A program made the position numbers and the translations under genes. Source: Ichthyophis bannanicus (taxonomy: Eukaryota; Chordata; Amphibia; Gymnophiona; Ichthyophiidae). From it: a stretch of DNA of 64,000 nucleotides. Below, in pieces: positions 1 to 11,572 of the stretch. The first letter of the stretch is position 1. Each line of letters starts with the position of its first letter. Below the pieces are notes generated by a model. It was given only the letters and a program-made list of their open reading frames with translations, had not been told where the DNA came from and ran no database searches. The stretch spans positions 986,707,637 to 986,771,636 of the forward strand of contig CM066034.1 of the NCBI GenBank assembly GCA_033557465.1. Reading direction: 5' to 3'.

Positions 1-2330
1 CCCCTTTACCATTTTGGTGGCTCTTCTCTGAACCTTTTCTAAAATCGCTATATCCTTTTTAAGATACGGCGACCAGAATTGCACACAATATTCAAGGTGC
101 GGTCTCACCATGGAACGATATAGAGGCATTATAATATCTTTTGTTTTATTTTCCATTCCTTTCCTTATCACACCTAGCATTCTATTTGCTCTCTTGGCCG
201 CTGCTGCACACTGGGCCGAGGGTTTTAACATGGTATCCACAATGACGCCTAAATCTTTTTCCTGGGTGGTGGTTCCTAATGTGGAACCTTGCATCGTGTA
301 ACCATAGTTTGGGTTGTTCTTCCCTAGGTGCATAACCTTGCACTTGTCCACATTAAATTTCATCTGCCATTTTGATGCCCAGTCTTCCAATTTATCAAGA
401 TCCTCTTGCAATTTTCCACAATCCTCTTGGGTTTTAACAACTTTAAATAGTTTTGTGTCATCTGCAAATTTGATAACCTCACTCTTTATTCCACTTTCCA
501 GGTCATTTATGAATATGTCAAAAGCAGCAGACCCAGCACAGATCCCTGGGGTACACCACTATTCACCTTTCTCCATTGGGAAAATTGGCCATTTAGCCCT
601 ACCCTCTGCTTTCTATCTTTTAACCAGTTCCTGATCCACAATAGTACACTGCCTCCTATCCCATGACTCTTTAGTTTTGCCAAACGTCTCTCATGAGGGA
701 CCTTGTCAAAGGCTTTCTGAAAGTCCAGATACACAATATCAACCGACTCACCTTTGTCCACCTGATTATTCACTCCTTCAAAAAAAACATAACAGATTAG
801 TAAGACAAGATCTTCCTTGTCTAAAGCCATGTTGGCTGTCTGCCATTAGGTCATGACTATCTTATCTACATGCTGAGTAATTTTATTCTTTATTATGGTT
901 TCTACCATTTTTCCCGGTACTGATGTCAGGCTCACCGGTCTGTAGTTTCCCGGATCACCCCTGGAACCCTTTTTAAAAATTGGTGTTACATTGGCGATCC
1001 TCCAATCTTCAGGTATTAGAGATGCTTTTAATGATAGTTAGCAGACCTGCTATTAGTAATCTGTGATCTCATATTTCAGTTCTTTCAACACCCTTGGATG
1101 TATACCATCCGGCCCAGGTGATTTGCTACTCTTCAGTTTATCTAATAGTTGTAATACATCTTCCCGATGTGTTGATATTTCCTTCAATTCTTCCGCACCT
1201 TTAAATACCACTTCAGTCATGGGTAACATCCCTACATCTTCCTCAGTAAAGACTGAAGCAAAGAATCCATTCAGTCTCTCCGCTATCACCTTGTCGCCTC
1301 TTAGTGCTCCTTTAACCCCTTTATCATCTAATGGACCAACTGACTCTCTTACAGGTTTTTTGCTACGAATGTACTTGAAAAGGTCTTTACTTCGCGTTTT
1401 TGCTTCCGCAGCAAGCTTCTTCTCAAATTCTCCCTTTGCCTGCCTTATCAATACCTTGCATTTCATTTGCCAGTGCTTGTGCTGTTACCAGGTTTCGTCG
1501 TTTGGCTCTTTTTTCCATTTCCTGAAAGATTCATTTTTGGCAACAACAGCCTCTCTGACCTCACCTTTAAACCATGCTGGCAGTTTTTTGGACTGCCTTC
1601 CACTTTTCTTAAAGCGTGGAATACAGCTGGTCTGGGCTTCCAAGATAGTATTTTTCAATAACAGCCAAGCCTGATGTACGTCTTTAACCTTTGCAACTGC
1701 TCCTTTTCATTTTTTCTTAACTGTTTTCCTCATTTTATCATAGTCTCCCTTTCAAAAGTTAAAAGGTAGTACTGTGGATTTCCTTACTATCCCTCCTCCA
1801 CTAATTAAATCAAAGGCGATCATGCTATGATCACTATTGCCAAGTGGCCCCAACATCCTTATCTCTTGCACTAGATCTGGTGTTCCACTAAGGACTAGGT
1901 CTAATATGGCTTCCCCTCTGGTCGGTTCATGAACCAGCTGCTCCAAGAAGCAGTCATTTATTTCATTTAGGAACTTTATCTCCCTAGCATGTCCTGACGT
2001 GACACTGACCCAGTCGATAGCAGGGTAGTTGAAATCACCCATTATTATTACTGCGCTGTAACTTTTGTTAGCTTCCTTGATTTCTTTGAGCATTTCATCA
2101 TCCATTTGGTCATTCTGGCCAGGCGCTCGATAGTACACCCGCACTGCCATTGCCTTCCCCCTTTTACATGGAATTTCAATCCATATAGATTCTACAGCAG
2201 ATTTTGTTTCCTGCAAAACTTTAATCCTTTCTGACTCAATGCCCTCTCTAACATAGAGAGCAACCACTCCACCAATTTGATCAGCTCTATCATTACGATA
2301 TAGTTTGTACCCAGGTATCAGTGTCCCACT
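1..2330 (-). mobile_element. CR1-family LINE, ORF2 (endonuclease + reverse transcriptase), decayed, runs off left edge
   Basis: Read on the minus strand this is the ORF2 of a CR1 non-LTR retrotransposon, which nicks target DNA and copies its own RNA into the nick. The endonuclease lies at about 1752-2310 and shows MGDFNYPAIDW and a GNSDHSMIAFD block (the catalytic SDH). A basic linker follows at 1053-1466, then an RT part with SPGPDGIHPRVLKEL, YLDFQKAFDKVPHE, GVPQGSVLG and the FADD catalytic motif near 455-475. The C-terminal part reaches base 1, so the 3' end lies outside the window. The reading frame is broken by several frameshifts. It is the same subfamily as the plus-strand copy at 41222-43999 and aligns to it through most of its length. 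Upstream of about 2330 the similarity is lost, so the copy is 5' truncated or degenerate there. Confidence 0.93.
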
Positions 2331-3038
2331 GGTTGTCCTCCTTCCACCATGACCATTTCAAGTCTTCTTCTGTTAATGCAGCATGCTTCAGCTTAATGTC
2401 TTGGATCTTCCTCAATATCTTTGATGATCTTAATCCTTTTAGATACCAATCTATCAGGGATACCTCTGCATATAATGATTTTATTATTCCTTCAATGTGC
2501 TTTTCCAAGGAGGAACTGTTATTGTCATCTCTTTCTTCTGGTCCTGCATGTTAGTTGGTAGCAGTCTTGTAGAATTATTTTAGCTGCACAATACTGTAGT
2601 TTATTTATTTTGGTGACGTTAATAAGTGGTTCCTTTATACAGGATATGGATTTGTTCATCTTAATCATCATAAATTTAACCACTAAGTTTATAAGCAACT
2701 TGGGTAATCTTTTCCTTACCTGGAACCCAACACATTCATCTTTTTCCATGTGGACTAGGAGTTCAATCTTGAATCCCTTCATCTCCAGGTCTTTCTTCTC
2801 CCTTTCTTCTTCATCTTAACTTGATTTGTTGATCTGTCTTTGATCATCTCACTTTCCTGCAGTTCAGATCTCTAAGCTCCATCTCCTCTTTGTAGTACAA
2901 ATGAATTAAAATTGACTACTGATTATGCATCAGCAGTGAGTTAGGGGTTAATTGAACCTCGGTTTTACAATTTGGTGAGAAACTGCTTACATAGCTACAG
3001 AGAGATAATGGTACACAAGATAAGATGAACTTTTCACC
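2331..3038. other. No recognised gene or repeat
   Basis: Two short minus-strand open frames (2293-2508 and 2525-2782) have no recognisable domain. They may be a very degenerate 5' part of the neighbouring CR1 or an older repeat. A consensus-like splice donor (CAG then GTAAGG) occurs on the minus strand near 2720-2728, but no matching exon structure is visible. Confidence 0.4.
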
Positions 3039-3600
3039 TGGAAAATGTATACAAAGATAAGAAGAACTCTTCACCTGGCAAATGCATACACAATAAAGAG
3101 ATTATCAATTGTAGAGTTTTGAACTTCTAAAACCATGGGATGGGGGATGTATCCCTTGAGCATTCTCAGACGTCTGGCCAGCGTTTTGATTATGTTTAAT
3201 GAATAACTGACATTATACTATGTGTATGTCACCTGATGGAAAATAATTGGTTGTCGCTGCAGCAGGATAAAATGGGTGCCTTTTTCAACCGGAGAGAGAA
3301 GGAGTGAAGGGATCTCATCCGTGCAGCGAACACGTGCATTGCCTGGAAAGTCTCCCAATCCATAAATCTCTCCTGCCTGGCTAAATCTGGGATCCATTTA
3401 GTCAAATGAGACTAAATGGCATGAGATGAAGTTCATAACTCTGTCGGTGATGTATCATTCTCCTGTAATTACTTGCTTTCTAGTTATCGTTTCTAACTAA
3501 TTATAGGCAAATAAGCGAATTACTTGCTTTCAAATTATCTTTTCTTTGTTTTATAAATAAACTTGTCTTTATTACAAAGTGGGTTAGCCTTTATTTTCAC
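3039..3600 (+). repeat. Possible solo LTR
   Basis: The stretch begins TG and ends CA, with CACC on both sides (3035-3038 and 3601-3604). It has a TATA-like GGATAAAATGG near 3265, an AATAAA signal near 3553 and a T-rich GT tail after it, the order expected of U3-R-U5. Two imperfect internal duplications are visible: CTTCACCTGGCAAATG-like units at 3031-3090, and TTACTTGCTTTC units at 3470-3540. The first duplication overlaps the proposed left edge, which weakens the boundary. It does not resemble the ORF-bearing LTR-like copies elsewhere in the window. Confidence 0.35.
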
Positions 3601-3604
3601 ACCC

Positions 3605-4640
3605 CGTTCAATTCGCAAAACACTCAACTGTTTTGTTTTTTTTCTGTGTTTATCTTTCTTCTGGTACTCTCATCTAGATCTCCTCCTCTTCATTATATTT
3701 CTTTTTCCACAGCAGCTCTTAGTTGATTCAAAATGTTATCATTCACACACATCTTTGATCTTTGAAATTAAAAAAAACTTGCATCCGTTGCTTTTTGCAG
3801 TTTTTCTTGTAGCAGTTTTCAGCAGATTCTCTTTGTATACCCACTTGATTTAAATATAGGGTTTGTAGCAAAAAAGTAGCAGTACATTATGTTCTCTTTA
3901 TCTTCATATGTCCACTTAACTGTAATTAATTCTCTTTTCATTCATTTCTGTGATTTATCTCCTGCCACAGTAAATCAATGAACACGCTTACCGTGGTGCT
4001 TATCCATGACAGGGATGCTATTTGCATCTGCAGTGCATGCACTATCGCTACCACCATCGTTAGCCCTAGTGCAAAGTCAACGGGTGGGCACCTTTTTATC
4101 CTGGGCGACATGCAGCTAGTATGTATTTTTCTTGTTCTTTCCTACCATACTTCAATTTACTGTCACCTGGCTGAGACTTCCTATAGATTTTGGATAATGG
4201 GGTCATCACGTGAAGATATTCAGCAAGACTTGGGGAGGGAACTACATTCTCTCCCCCAAGAGATGCACAGCAATTCACCAACCACTAGTAGCGAGTTTTA
4301 TGCTGCCTTTATCTTTGACACCTACAGCACTTCCCTTTGACGAACCCGCCCCCGCCCCACCCTATTATAGCCACCGCCCCCAACATAAGCGGCCCTCAGC
4401 AAATTTTGTTTAGAGGCCCCTCATCTGAACTGTCACCACTGTCTGATACAGAGAACCTGTAGCTTGGGCTAAGAGAAGGGTCAAAAATTTTAAAAAACTC
4501 AGCTTCGACACTGTTCATCTCTGGGGCCTTCTACAAACTCAAAACCTAGATAGCAACAGAAATTTCCCAGGATGAGATGGGTGAATCCAGAACTCATTTA
4601 GGCCTTTCCCCCAATGTGAATCGGCATATATCTTTAGAAG
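3605..4640. other. No recognised gene or repeat
   Basis: Pyrimidine-rich sequence at 3605-3860 and mixed sequence to 4640. The open frames are short and have no recognisable motif. Confidence 0.4.
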
Positions 4641-4692
4641 AAAATATTGAAATTACACTTACCTAGTAATTGTAGTTCCTTGAGTGACGACA

Positions 4693-4807
4693 GTTTGGTC
4701 CTCCACCTCTGGGTAGTGCACCTCCTCCTGCAGCTTGGAGACTGGACCAATCAAAGTCTTGACATCACTGGATGTAGCGTGCTGGAATTCCCCATCGGCC
4801 CCAGTGA
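4693..4807 (+). repeat. DIRS inverted terminal repeat, left copy
   Basis: It is the near-perfect reverse complement of 7228-7341. Its outer extension (4646-4692) is also repeated, inverted, in the internal complementary region near 5108-5155. Confidence 0.9.
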
Positions 4808-5107
4808 ACTATTGACAAAGCAGACTCAAAAGAGCAACAAACAAGTAGCTAACAGTTTTACACTTAACCTGAATGCTTAACAAGTCATGAACCTCCCCTT
4901 TAAAAGGAAAGGATGAGATTTCCGTTAATGCTCTCCCCCCTGCCGAGCCAGGAAACAGTTAGAGGAAGAAGAGAGAAGTCAAAAAGGAAAGAACGAACCT
5001 GAGAACTGGTCATCTTAATACAAAAAAAAACCCCTCAGCTGTATACCCTTCTGTCACTCCCAACGTGTGCCGAGCTAATCTATGAATCCGAGGGCGGGAA
5101 TGAGGAC

Positions 5108-5200
5108 TAAACTGTCGTCACTCAAGGAACTACAATTACCAGGCAAGTGTAATTTCAATTTCCTTATCGTTCCTCCAGTTTAGTCCTCCACCTCTGGGAT
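5108..5200 (-). repeat. DIRS internal complementary region
   Basis: The first half complements the outer end of the left terminal repeat (TTCCTTGAGTGACGACAG and flank). The second half matches the complement of the outer right end (CGTTCCTCCAGTTTAGTC). The two meet at about 5157, the expected junction of a circularised DIRS genome. Confidence 0.85.
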
Positions 5201-5214
5201 GTAACAGAGCAGTA

Positions 5215-6349
5215 CTAACAGGAGGGACCCTGCCAGCCGGCACGCAAGACTGCCGACCCGAAACAGGCATCCTTCGCCGCCAGCACATCCAGTCGGTAGT
5301 GTTTACTGAAAGTATGTAGAGATGACCAGGTAGCCACCCTACAAATCTCTACCGGAGGAACTAGACTGTGCTCCGCCCAGGAAGCCGCTTGCGCTCTAGT
5401 AGAGTGAGCTCTCAGACCTACGGGAGCCGTGCGACCCTGCAACATGTAGGCCGAGACAATGGCCTCCTTAATCCACCTGGAAATGGATGCCTTCGCTGCT
5501 GTTTCCCCGTGCTCCAAACACCACGAACAGATGATCCGATTTGCGAAAGGACTCAGAGACTGCCAAATATCGACGTAACACTCTCTTTATGTCCAAGCGA
5601 CTCAATCCCAGATCGGAAGCTTGTCCTACTTCCGCCTGTAAAACTGGCAAAGAAACCGTTTGATTCACATGAAAAGGGGAGGACACCTTCGGCAAAAAGG
5701 AAGGCACCGGCCGGAGGACCACTTTTTCTCTAGAAAAACACAGGAAAGGCTCTCTAAAAGACAGAGCCTGCAACTCTGAAATGCGCCGCGCCAAACAAAT
5801 GGCTACCAAAAATACAGCCTTTAGAGTCAAATCTTTGACCGAGGCTTGGCTTAAGGGCTCAAACGGACCCTTTACCAGTGCCCTTAAAACCAAGTTGAGA
5901 TCCCACGGCGGAACCAAAATTCGACGCGCTGGACGTATCTTGGTAACCGCTTTAAGAAAACGTACCACATCGCCGTGAGCACCTAAGGACACGCTTTGCA
6001 CTTTACCTCTATAGCAGGCCAAGGCCGCTAACTGAACCCTCAAGGAACTGGCCGCCAGTCCTTTCTCGAAGCCATCTTGTAAAAAACTCAACACCAACGG
6101 TACCAACGCCGTAGCCGCGCGGACCTGATGCCTCGAACACCAGTCCTCAAAGATCCGCCAGACACGTACATAAGCCAGCGAAGTCGAGCGTTTCCACACC
6201 TGAAGCAGAGTCGCCACGACCGATCTGGAGTAGCCTTTCTCTTTCAGCCTCGCCCTTTCAATGGCCAAGCCGTAAGTGAGAATCGATCTACCCGAGGCAT
6301 CAGAAGCGGACCCTGAAACAGTAGCTCCTGCGACATAGGGAGGCACCAC
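5215..6349 (-). pseudogene. DIRS tyrosine recombinase, one frameshift
   Basis: This is the integrase of the DIRS element, a lambda-type tyrosine recombinase that inserts circular DNA without making target-site duplications. The N-terminal SAM-like core-binding region (RVWRIFEDWCSRHQV, then FLQDGFEKGLAASSLR) and the first catalytic arginine (ARRISELQAL) lie in the frame 6349-5468. The HxxR box (AHSTRAQAAS) and the presumed nucleophile tyrosine (FSKHYRLDV) lie in the overlapping frame 5517-5215. The change of frame at about 5470-5515 means one small indel separates the halves. All expected active-site residues except the less conserved lysine can be seen. The internal complementary region follows directly. 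Confidence 0.88.
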
Positions 6350-7227
6350 GGGGCCCCGTCTAGCAATCTTATCAGGTCAGCATACCACGGATGCCTGGGT
6401 CAGTCTGGAGCTATTAAAAACACCCGCCCCCGATGCACTTCGATACGCTGAACTACTAGTCCGATGAGCGCCCATGGAGGAAACACATAGAGAAGACCAA
6501 AAATCTCAAGAAACAAAAGAATAAAACAAAACACCTAAGAACCCCAAACTAAATACTTTTCAGTTTAAAGCGCTGACCTCAGGCCAGGCGAACGCTCTGC
6601 CCCGGAGGTCAACGATGCCGCCGTGCTGAGCCAAAGCGCTGGGGAAACCGCGTGTTCAAAATGGCCGCAGTTTCCTCACAGCGCTTTTGACGCGCTCTGA
6701 GGCGAGGACCTCCGGCCGCAGAGAAAACCCAACGCACCTTTTCTGGGCCATCGACAGCTCCCCACAGGCTCCAAGGGGCTGACAAGGCTCTTTTATCCGG
6801 AGCTCCACTCCGAGCAACGTGCAAGTCAGGGCGCAGCTAAAAGCCACGGTGTGCCTTAGGCGCCGCCCACGAAGCCGCCGCCAGCAGCTCAACGGAGACC
6901 GGGCTGTCTGTGCACCATTCGAGGAGCTCTACCCCGTGCCTTCAAGGGGAAAGAGATCCCGGAGGTAAAATAGCAAGGTATTTTCTTTGTGGCTTGGCAG
7001 GGAAAGGATCACTTGCCCTGAATACCTCCCGTATAAGTCTATATGTGCTGTGTTTTTAAAGAAATATAACCATAGTCCAATTGGAAATTTAAAATAATTT
7101 AAAGTACTTTGCAGAAACCAATTTAAAGAAATCTAAACAAAACCTAACTAGCCTGCTCCTTATTAGTTTCTCTAGTGAGCCCAGCACCTAGGCTCACTAC
7201 GTCCTCCTGCTACATGGAGACTGGACA

Positions 7228-7341
7228 CACTGGGGCTGATGGGGAATTCCAGCACGCTACATCCAGTGATGTCAAGACTTTGATTGGTCCAGTCTCCAAG
7301 CTGCAGGAGGAGGTGCACTACCCAGAGGTGGAGGACTAAAC
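7228..7341 (-). repeat. DIRS inverted terminal repeat, right copy
   Basis: Inverted partner of 4693-4807. It begins with CACTGGGGCTGATGGGGAAT-type sequence and ends with GAGGACTAAAC. Its outer extension (to about 7358) is represented in the internal complementary region. Confidence 0.9.
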
Positions 7342-7379
7342 TGGAGGAACGATAAGAAAATATATCTTTTTATACTGTT

Positions 7380-7960
7380 CTGGAAAGTATATGCAGATGA
7401 ACAGAGCTTAGAATAATACAAAAGAAACGCTTTCAAATATCTGAATTCTTTACTAAAGGTTTTTTTGTGAGGTCTATGGATAGCTTGACTCCTGCCTTTG
7501 GCCTCAAAATACCTCATTAGCAAATGCCCAGCTTTGTTATTATTTGACTAGATAGTTATTTTTCTGCATAAGAAATGTCATTCTGGCTATTTGATTAATA
7601 AGCTAATTATATTCCAGCTCCTGTAACTGCATTATTATACTGACTGGTTACCTGGGCTTGCAATGTTTTAATTTCCCCTTCTAGCTTAACTCATTGTTCC
7701 TTATCTGCTTTTCTACTCATCAGAACAAGTTAATTACCTCTCTAATAGTGGTGTTGAACACATCCCACATAGTGATATTGGGAACAGAACTAGAATCATT
7801 GAATTGGAAACTTTTGCTCATTGTTGCTTTGACATGAGAGTCAAATTCTGGATTCTGCAACAAATACATGATTAAAAATGCCATAAGAGAGGCTTTGCAG
7901 TTTTGAAGCACTGATCTGCACACAGATGGCTGCATGGTCTAAGACAGGACATAGACTGAA
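7380..7960 (-). pseudogene. L1/Tx1-like LINE ORF2 relic (linker region)
   Basis: The minus-strand translation contains LLQNPEFDSHVKATMSKSF followed by TMWDVFNTTIREVI, matching the spacing of the L1 ORF2 endonuclease-RT linker (a 'W(D/E)..K..IRG.II' type motif). Further on, GHLLMRYFEAKGRSQAIH resembles the L1 'GKLLA..LK.K.A...I' segment. Stops and frameshifts break it. It ends at the right border of the DIRS element, so the DIRS either inserted into it or was captured beside it. Confidence 0.6.
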
Positions 7961-8243
7961 TTTCACTTTCCCATAGAGAGAAACAAGCATTTTGATTACC
8001 TTTTAATTTCTATCTGTGAATGAGTCACTAGTGGGGGAAAAAATTTACTATTTTCTTAACCAGAAAAATGCATCAATCTCCATGGATGAACCAGTTCCAT
8101 GGCATCCAAGAGCTCTGGAAGCCTGGATCCTAATAGATGATTGCTCTAACATAGCAAAAATAAAGAAAAACAAATTACAACATACATAACACATTCTATT
8201 CAACATAAAATAATAAAACATGAACAAAACCAAATTAATAATA

Positions 8244-9718
8244 TGCCACGCCCTTAGCCCCTTACATTAGTATGGAGGGGCACGCTTCTCATTGGAGTGC
8301 TTCACCTTTAAGGGCCTTTTCCTAACTGGTTGCCTTTTTAATGCATTATGGGAAAGGTAGTTCAGTTAGATGTTATGTGGCCTCAGGTAAAAAAAAAAAC
8401 ACACCTTCTTGTAGTTGGGTTGAGTGGTAGGCAAATGACAGAAATTAACCATTGAAAAGACACGCTAAGGTTCACAAATTTTCACCTTTTTAATGTTTTA
8501 CCAGGATTCTTGTATTTCAACACAGGATACAACTTGAACTCAAACAAAACAGCTTTCTTCAGCTTAAATATTCAATACTTCTAACAGCACATGCCACCAG
8601 GCATGGCTTGCCGTGCAGTCCAAAACAAACAGGAACAAAACTTTAAACCAGATTTCTTTTCCTTCAGTCCAGAACTATACCTGGCAACTTTTGTCTTCTT
8701 AAACACAGCAAAACTTCTTACAGGCAGTTAAACTCTCACTGGTAGAAAAGTCACTTTGCAAGGTTTTCTCAATATTTAGGCAAAATAACCCTTTCTTACT
8801 TTCTCTGTTGGTACAGCTTCAGACGGAGCACAGCACTCTTCACAGCTGTTCTCAAGTGTAATTAGGTAGCTTCAGCTTTGCACAGTAAAACACTTCTCCT
8901 GAACTGAGAACCTTCACAAGCTGAACACAGTTCTTAGGGCTATCGGACATTGGAGGTTTTTTCCCTTAAGGTTGACTCCCTTTCAACCCCTCTGAATTGG
9001 CAGACTGGCATACAGAACAATCCATACATGAGTCCTCTTCTACCAAAGGTAAATCTGGGTCACCCAGTTGCATTGGCTCAATCTCTGATTCAGACTCAGA
9101 TAGCTTATCTGACTGCTTTCCATTATGGTTAAAGCTGTCTCTAGCAACTCTGTAGTGCTCCTTATTAGATAAGCTTCTAGGACTCATACCTTGGTCAAAG
9201 CTTGCATCAGCTTCCCCTCTTTCATGCTCTGGCCACCATTCACCTCGTCCTGTTCTTCACCCTATGTTCCAGGTTCCTGCTGTTCTTACTGTTCCAATCC
9301 TTCTCCAGAAAGCATCCCTACTTCCTTCTCTTTCTCTCTCATCAGCAGCTCTCCTTGTGCTGCTTCTGCTCCTGCTGCTTCTCCTCATGCTGTCCCTCTC
9401 TGGATAAACAGAGCTAAACTTAAACCTCCCAGGGACCTACTCCACCCTCTCTCCTCTCAGGTGAGAAAGATCAAATTCCCTCGTGGCAGCTGAATGATTA
9501 GGGAATGCAGTGACGTAAGGGTTCCCTACCCTGGGCTTGCATTCCCTCACCTTTTCACCACTAGGGGCATGCTGTAACTTACTGCAGCCAGGAATTACCT
9601 GTTTTCTAGGTACAATGGGGGTTTTATGTCCTTGACCTTTTAAAATAGGAGCTTTTGTTAGGGATCAGAAGAAGGAATTTACCTTATCTCCTAGGATCTG
9701 ATAAGCTTCCTTATCACA
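8244..9718 (-). mobile_element. LTR-like element A (TG...CA, 4-bp TSD), carries remnant of an internal ORF
   Basis: On the minus strand it starts TGTGATAAGG and ends GGGCGTGGCA. It is flanked by AATA at 8240-8243 and 9719-9722. The first 20 bases are identical to those of copy C and include a perfect 7-bp hairpin (TGATAAG, loop GAAG, CTTATCA). An ATTAAA polyadenylation-like signal lies at 8489-8494 (minus), about 245 bases before the 3' edge. The length (1475 bp), the 4-bp duplication and the internal ORF match copies B, C and D. No internal retroviral region or second LTR is present. The simplest reading is a solo LTR with a U3-encoded protein. Confidence 0.72.
8966..9640 (-). pseudogene. 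Remnant of LTR-encoded protein, C-terminal 73 residues open
   Basis: The open part (8966-9187) ends in an acidic block with PMQLGDPDLP and CMDCSVCQ, recognisably the same C-terminus as in copies B, C and D. Upstream (9190-9640, minus) the sequence is rich in AGA/GAG/AAG triplets, which would encode the Lys/Arg/Glu-rich middle seen in copies B and D, but the frame is broken. No known domain is recognised and the function is unknown. Confidence 0.6.
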
Positions 9719-9722
9719 AATA

Positions 9723-10384
9723 ACAGAGTTTAAAACAGAGTATCCACTTTATATTATGGAAAAGTAATATTAAAGCAATAACTTTTCATAAAATTTAAAT
9801 AATATGTGCCTTTCCTAAGGAAGAGTTGCAGCCTTTTGATTCCAAAGTTCAGGGCTAGCCACAGAAAAAAAAAAAAAACACAACCCCCCTACACCTCTAG
9901 ACCCAGTCCCAACCAATAGTATTGCATGAACAGAAGAAGAAAAACACCATAACATACTAAGTTTATTGAGAGCAAAGTCTAGGGGGCTGACTAAAGTCAC
10001 TCCTTCTAGAATAACTGATGTTTCACCCCAGAAATCAGCAAGGTCTACTGGGAGATAATTTTAATCCCCACCTTAATTCACTGGTCCAAGGAATCAGATG
10101 TCTGTACAAAATTTCAGAATCCAAACGCTTATTAAATTAATATGCCCATGTCCCCTTCTTTTATGGTATGCAGGGGAAAGAGACAGAACTTTACCCCCCC
10201 CCCCCCCCTCATCTTGCAATTTTAATGATTCTTTATAGGAGCAATATATTTTCTCTCCTGCAGAAAATAAATGTCTGTCTTAAGTCTTTTTAGATAGTCC
10301 AAAATTTTTCATTACTTAACTGGATGGTTCAGGCCATTATAACTCAATAATAAAACAGTAAGCTTGGCCATCACTATGGGTATG
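9723..10384. other. No recognised gene; includes a C homopolymer
   Basis: AT-rich sequence with a run of about 15 C at 10194-10209 and a short A run near 9866. No convincing coding or repeat similarity was recognised. Confidence 0.4.
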
Positions 10385-10640
10385 AACACAAGATGTACAT
10401 AAAAATAAGATTTTCCATACTGGGTCAGAACAATGGTCCATCAAGCCCCGTATCCTGTTTCCCAACAGTGGCTAATCTGGGCAACAAGTACCTGGCAGAA
10501 TCCCAAAAGTGTAGACAGATTCCATGCCACTTATTCCAGGGATAAGCACTGGATTTCTCCCAGTCCGCTTTAATAGCGGTTTATGGACTTTTTCTCCAAA
10601 ACTTGTCTAAACCTCTCTTTGAAAACCAGCTATACTAAGG
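10385..10640 (-). repeat. CR1-type 3' tail fragment
   Basis: CCATACTGGGTCAGA followed by GGTCCATCAAGCCC is the reverse complement of the CR1 3' end seen intact at 43945-43999. The copy is old and 5' truncated. Confidence 0.7.
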
Positions 10641-11149
10641 TGATATTTTAGTTAGCAGTTAATGTCCTTTCCTTGAGTCCTGCTAGACAAGTCTAGACAA
10701 GTGGGTGGTGTTCCCCTCCCAGCAGATTGGTGGAGACGAAGAACAAATGAAAAGCCCAGATTTCAATGACCCCACTCCCATGCTTCTATTCACCTCAGCC
10801 ACCAGAGGTCTCTTCAGTATTTGTCCAAAAGCATATGGGAGAAACATGGCAAGCATCACACAACTTCAACGTGGGCAACAAGGAGTATTCAACAATAGAG
10901 AACTATGTATAGAAAAGCATAACCAGAAGGCTGTCAGTAGAAGATGGACCTGCAGAGCCAAGTATATAAATCACAGTGGACCACAGAGTACCACCGCAGA
11001 ATAACAGAGCTAACACAGTTTCAGGGGGCGGACCCTGGACTGGTCTAGCAGGATTCAAGGAAAGAACATTATCTGGTAAGTAAAATGTCACCTTCCATAT
11101 CATCCCGCTAGACCAATCCAAACAAGCAGGATGTACCAAAGCTATGACA

Positions 11150-11465
11150 CCACTGGGCAGGAAGATGACACAGCAGCTCACAAAACCCTTGAGCCAAAGG
11201 CCATATCCATCTGCGTATGGACATCCAAGCAGTAATGCTTGACAAAAGTGGAAAATGATGCCCATGTTGCCACCCGACAATCGTATCTGCAGGGGCTACT
11301 GAGCTCTGCTCTGCCCACGAGGATGCTTGTGACCAGGAAGAATGGGTGCGCAAACCCTCCAGAACCAGACAGTTCCGCACCAGATATGCCAAGGCATGGC
11401 CTCCTTAATTCAGCAAGCCAAGGGAATGGCCCTTCTCCAGACCTTCCTGCAGAAAGAGGCAGCAA
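11150..11465 (-). pseudogene. DIRS recombinase C-terminus, frameshifted
   Basis: Two overlapping minus frames share residues with the recombinase at 5215-5517: GLRTHSSWSQASSWAEQSS stands for the HxxR box, and TFVKHYCLDV for the nucleophile tyrosine. The expected arginine of the HxxR box is replaced, so this copy would be inactive even without its frameshift. Confidence 0.75.
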
Positions 11466-11532
11466 AGAAAGCAGGACTCATGGCACACTGTGGAGAGGGC
11501 AAAAGGCTTTATTGGGTATCCTGAGAGGTCAG

Positions 11533-11572
11533 AACCCTACAAGTGTTTCAGCAGTTGCCTTCTTCAGGAGCT
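11533..11572 (-). ncRNA. Predicted minimal hammerhead ribozyme in a Penelope/retrozyme-like repeat
   Basis: On the minus strand a 40-nt stretch fits the hammerhead core. CUGAAGA is followed by an 11-nt stem II and loop, then GAA, then a 2-bp stem III (AC/GU) with a four-base loop, then A at the cleavage position. The bases on either side (GCUC before, GGGUU after) can form a 5-bp stem I with two wobble pairs. Such very short stem III hammerheads are known from Penelope-like elements and retrozymes. The flanking AATAAAGCC-type sequence and A/T-rich DNA (11585-11880) would be the rest of the element. Stem II is weak, so this is a structure prediction only. Confidence 0.45.

Larger units (their letters stand above)
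4646..7358 (-). mobile_element. DIRS-type tyrosine-recombinase retrotransposon, internally deleted (about 2.7 kb)
   Basis: The element has the diagnostic DIRS layout. Inverted terminal repeats lie at 4693-4807 and 7228-7341. An internal complementary region at about 5108-5200 joins the complements of both outer ends, which in this family templates repair of the ends on a circular intermediate. Only the tyrosine recombinase gene is recognisable. A short piece of the RNase H end lies at about 6350-6430, whereas gag and the reverse transcriptase are missing; 6480-7200 instead holds non-coding GC-rich sequence. It is therefore non-autonomous as it stands. An L1 ORF2 relic abuts the right end. Confidence 0.88.

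Noticed and set aside
314..634. Plus-strand frames over the CR1 copies, such as 314-634, 1063-1674 and 42941-43177 (minus)
   Set aside because: They are antisense shadows of CR1 ORF2; the same shadow peptides recur wherever CR1 recurs.
8244..9718. Element A as a DNA transposon, because of its hairpin end
   Set aside because: The hairpin is at one end only, the ends are TG/CA rather than inverted repeats, and related copies share a polyA-type 3' organisation.
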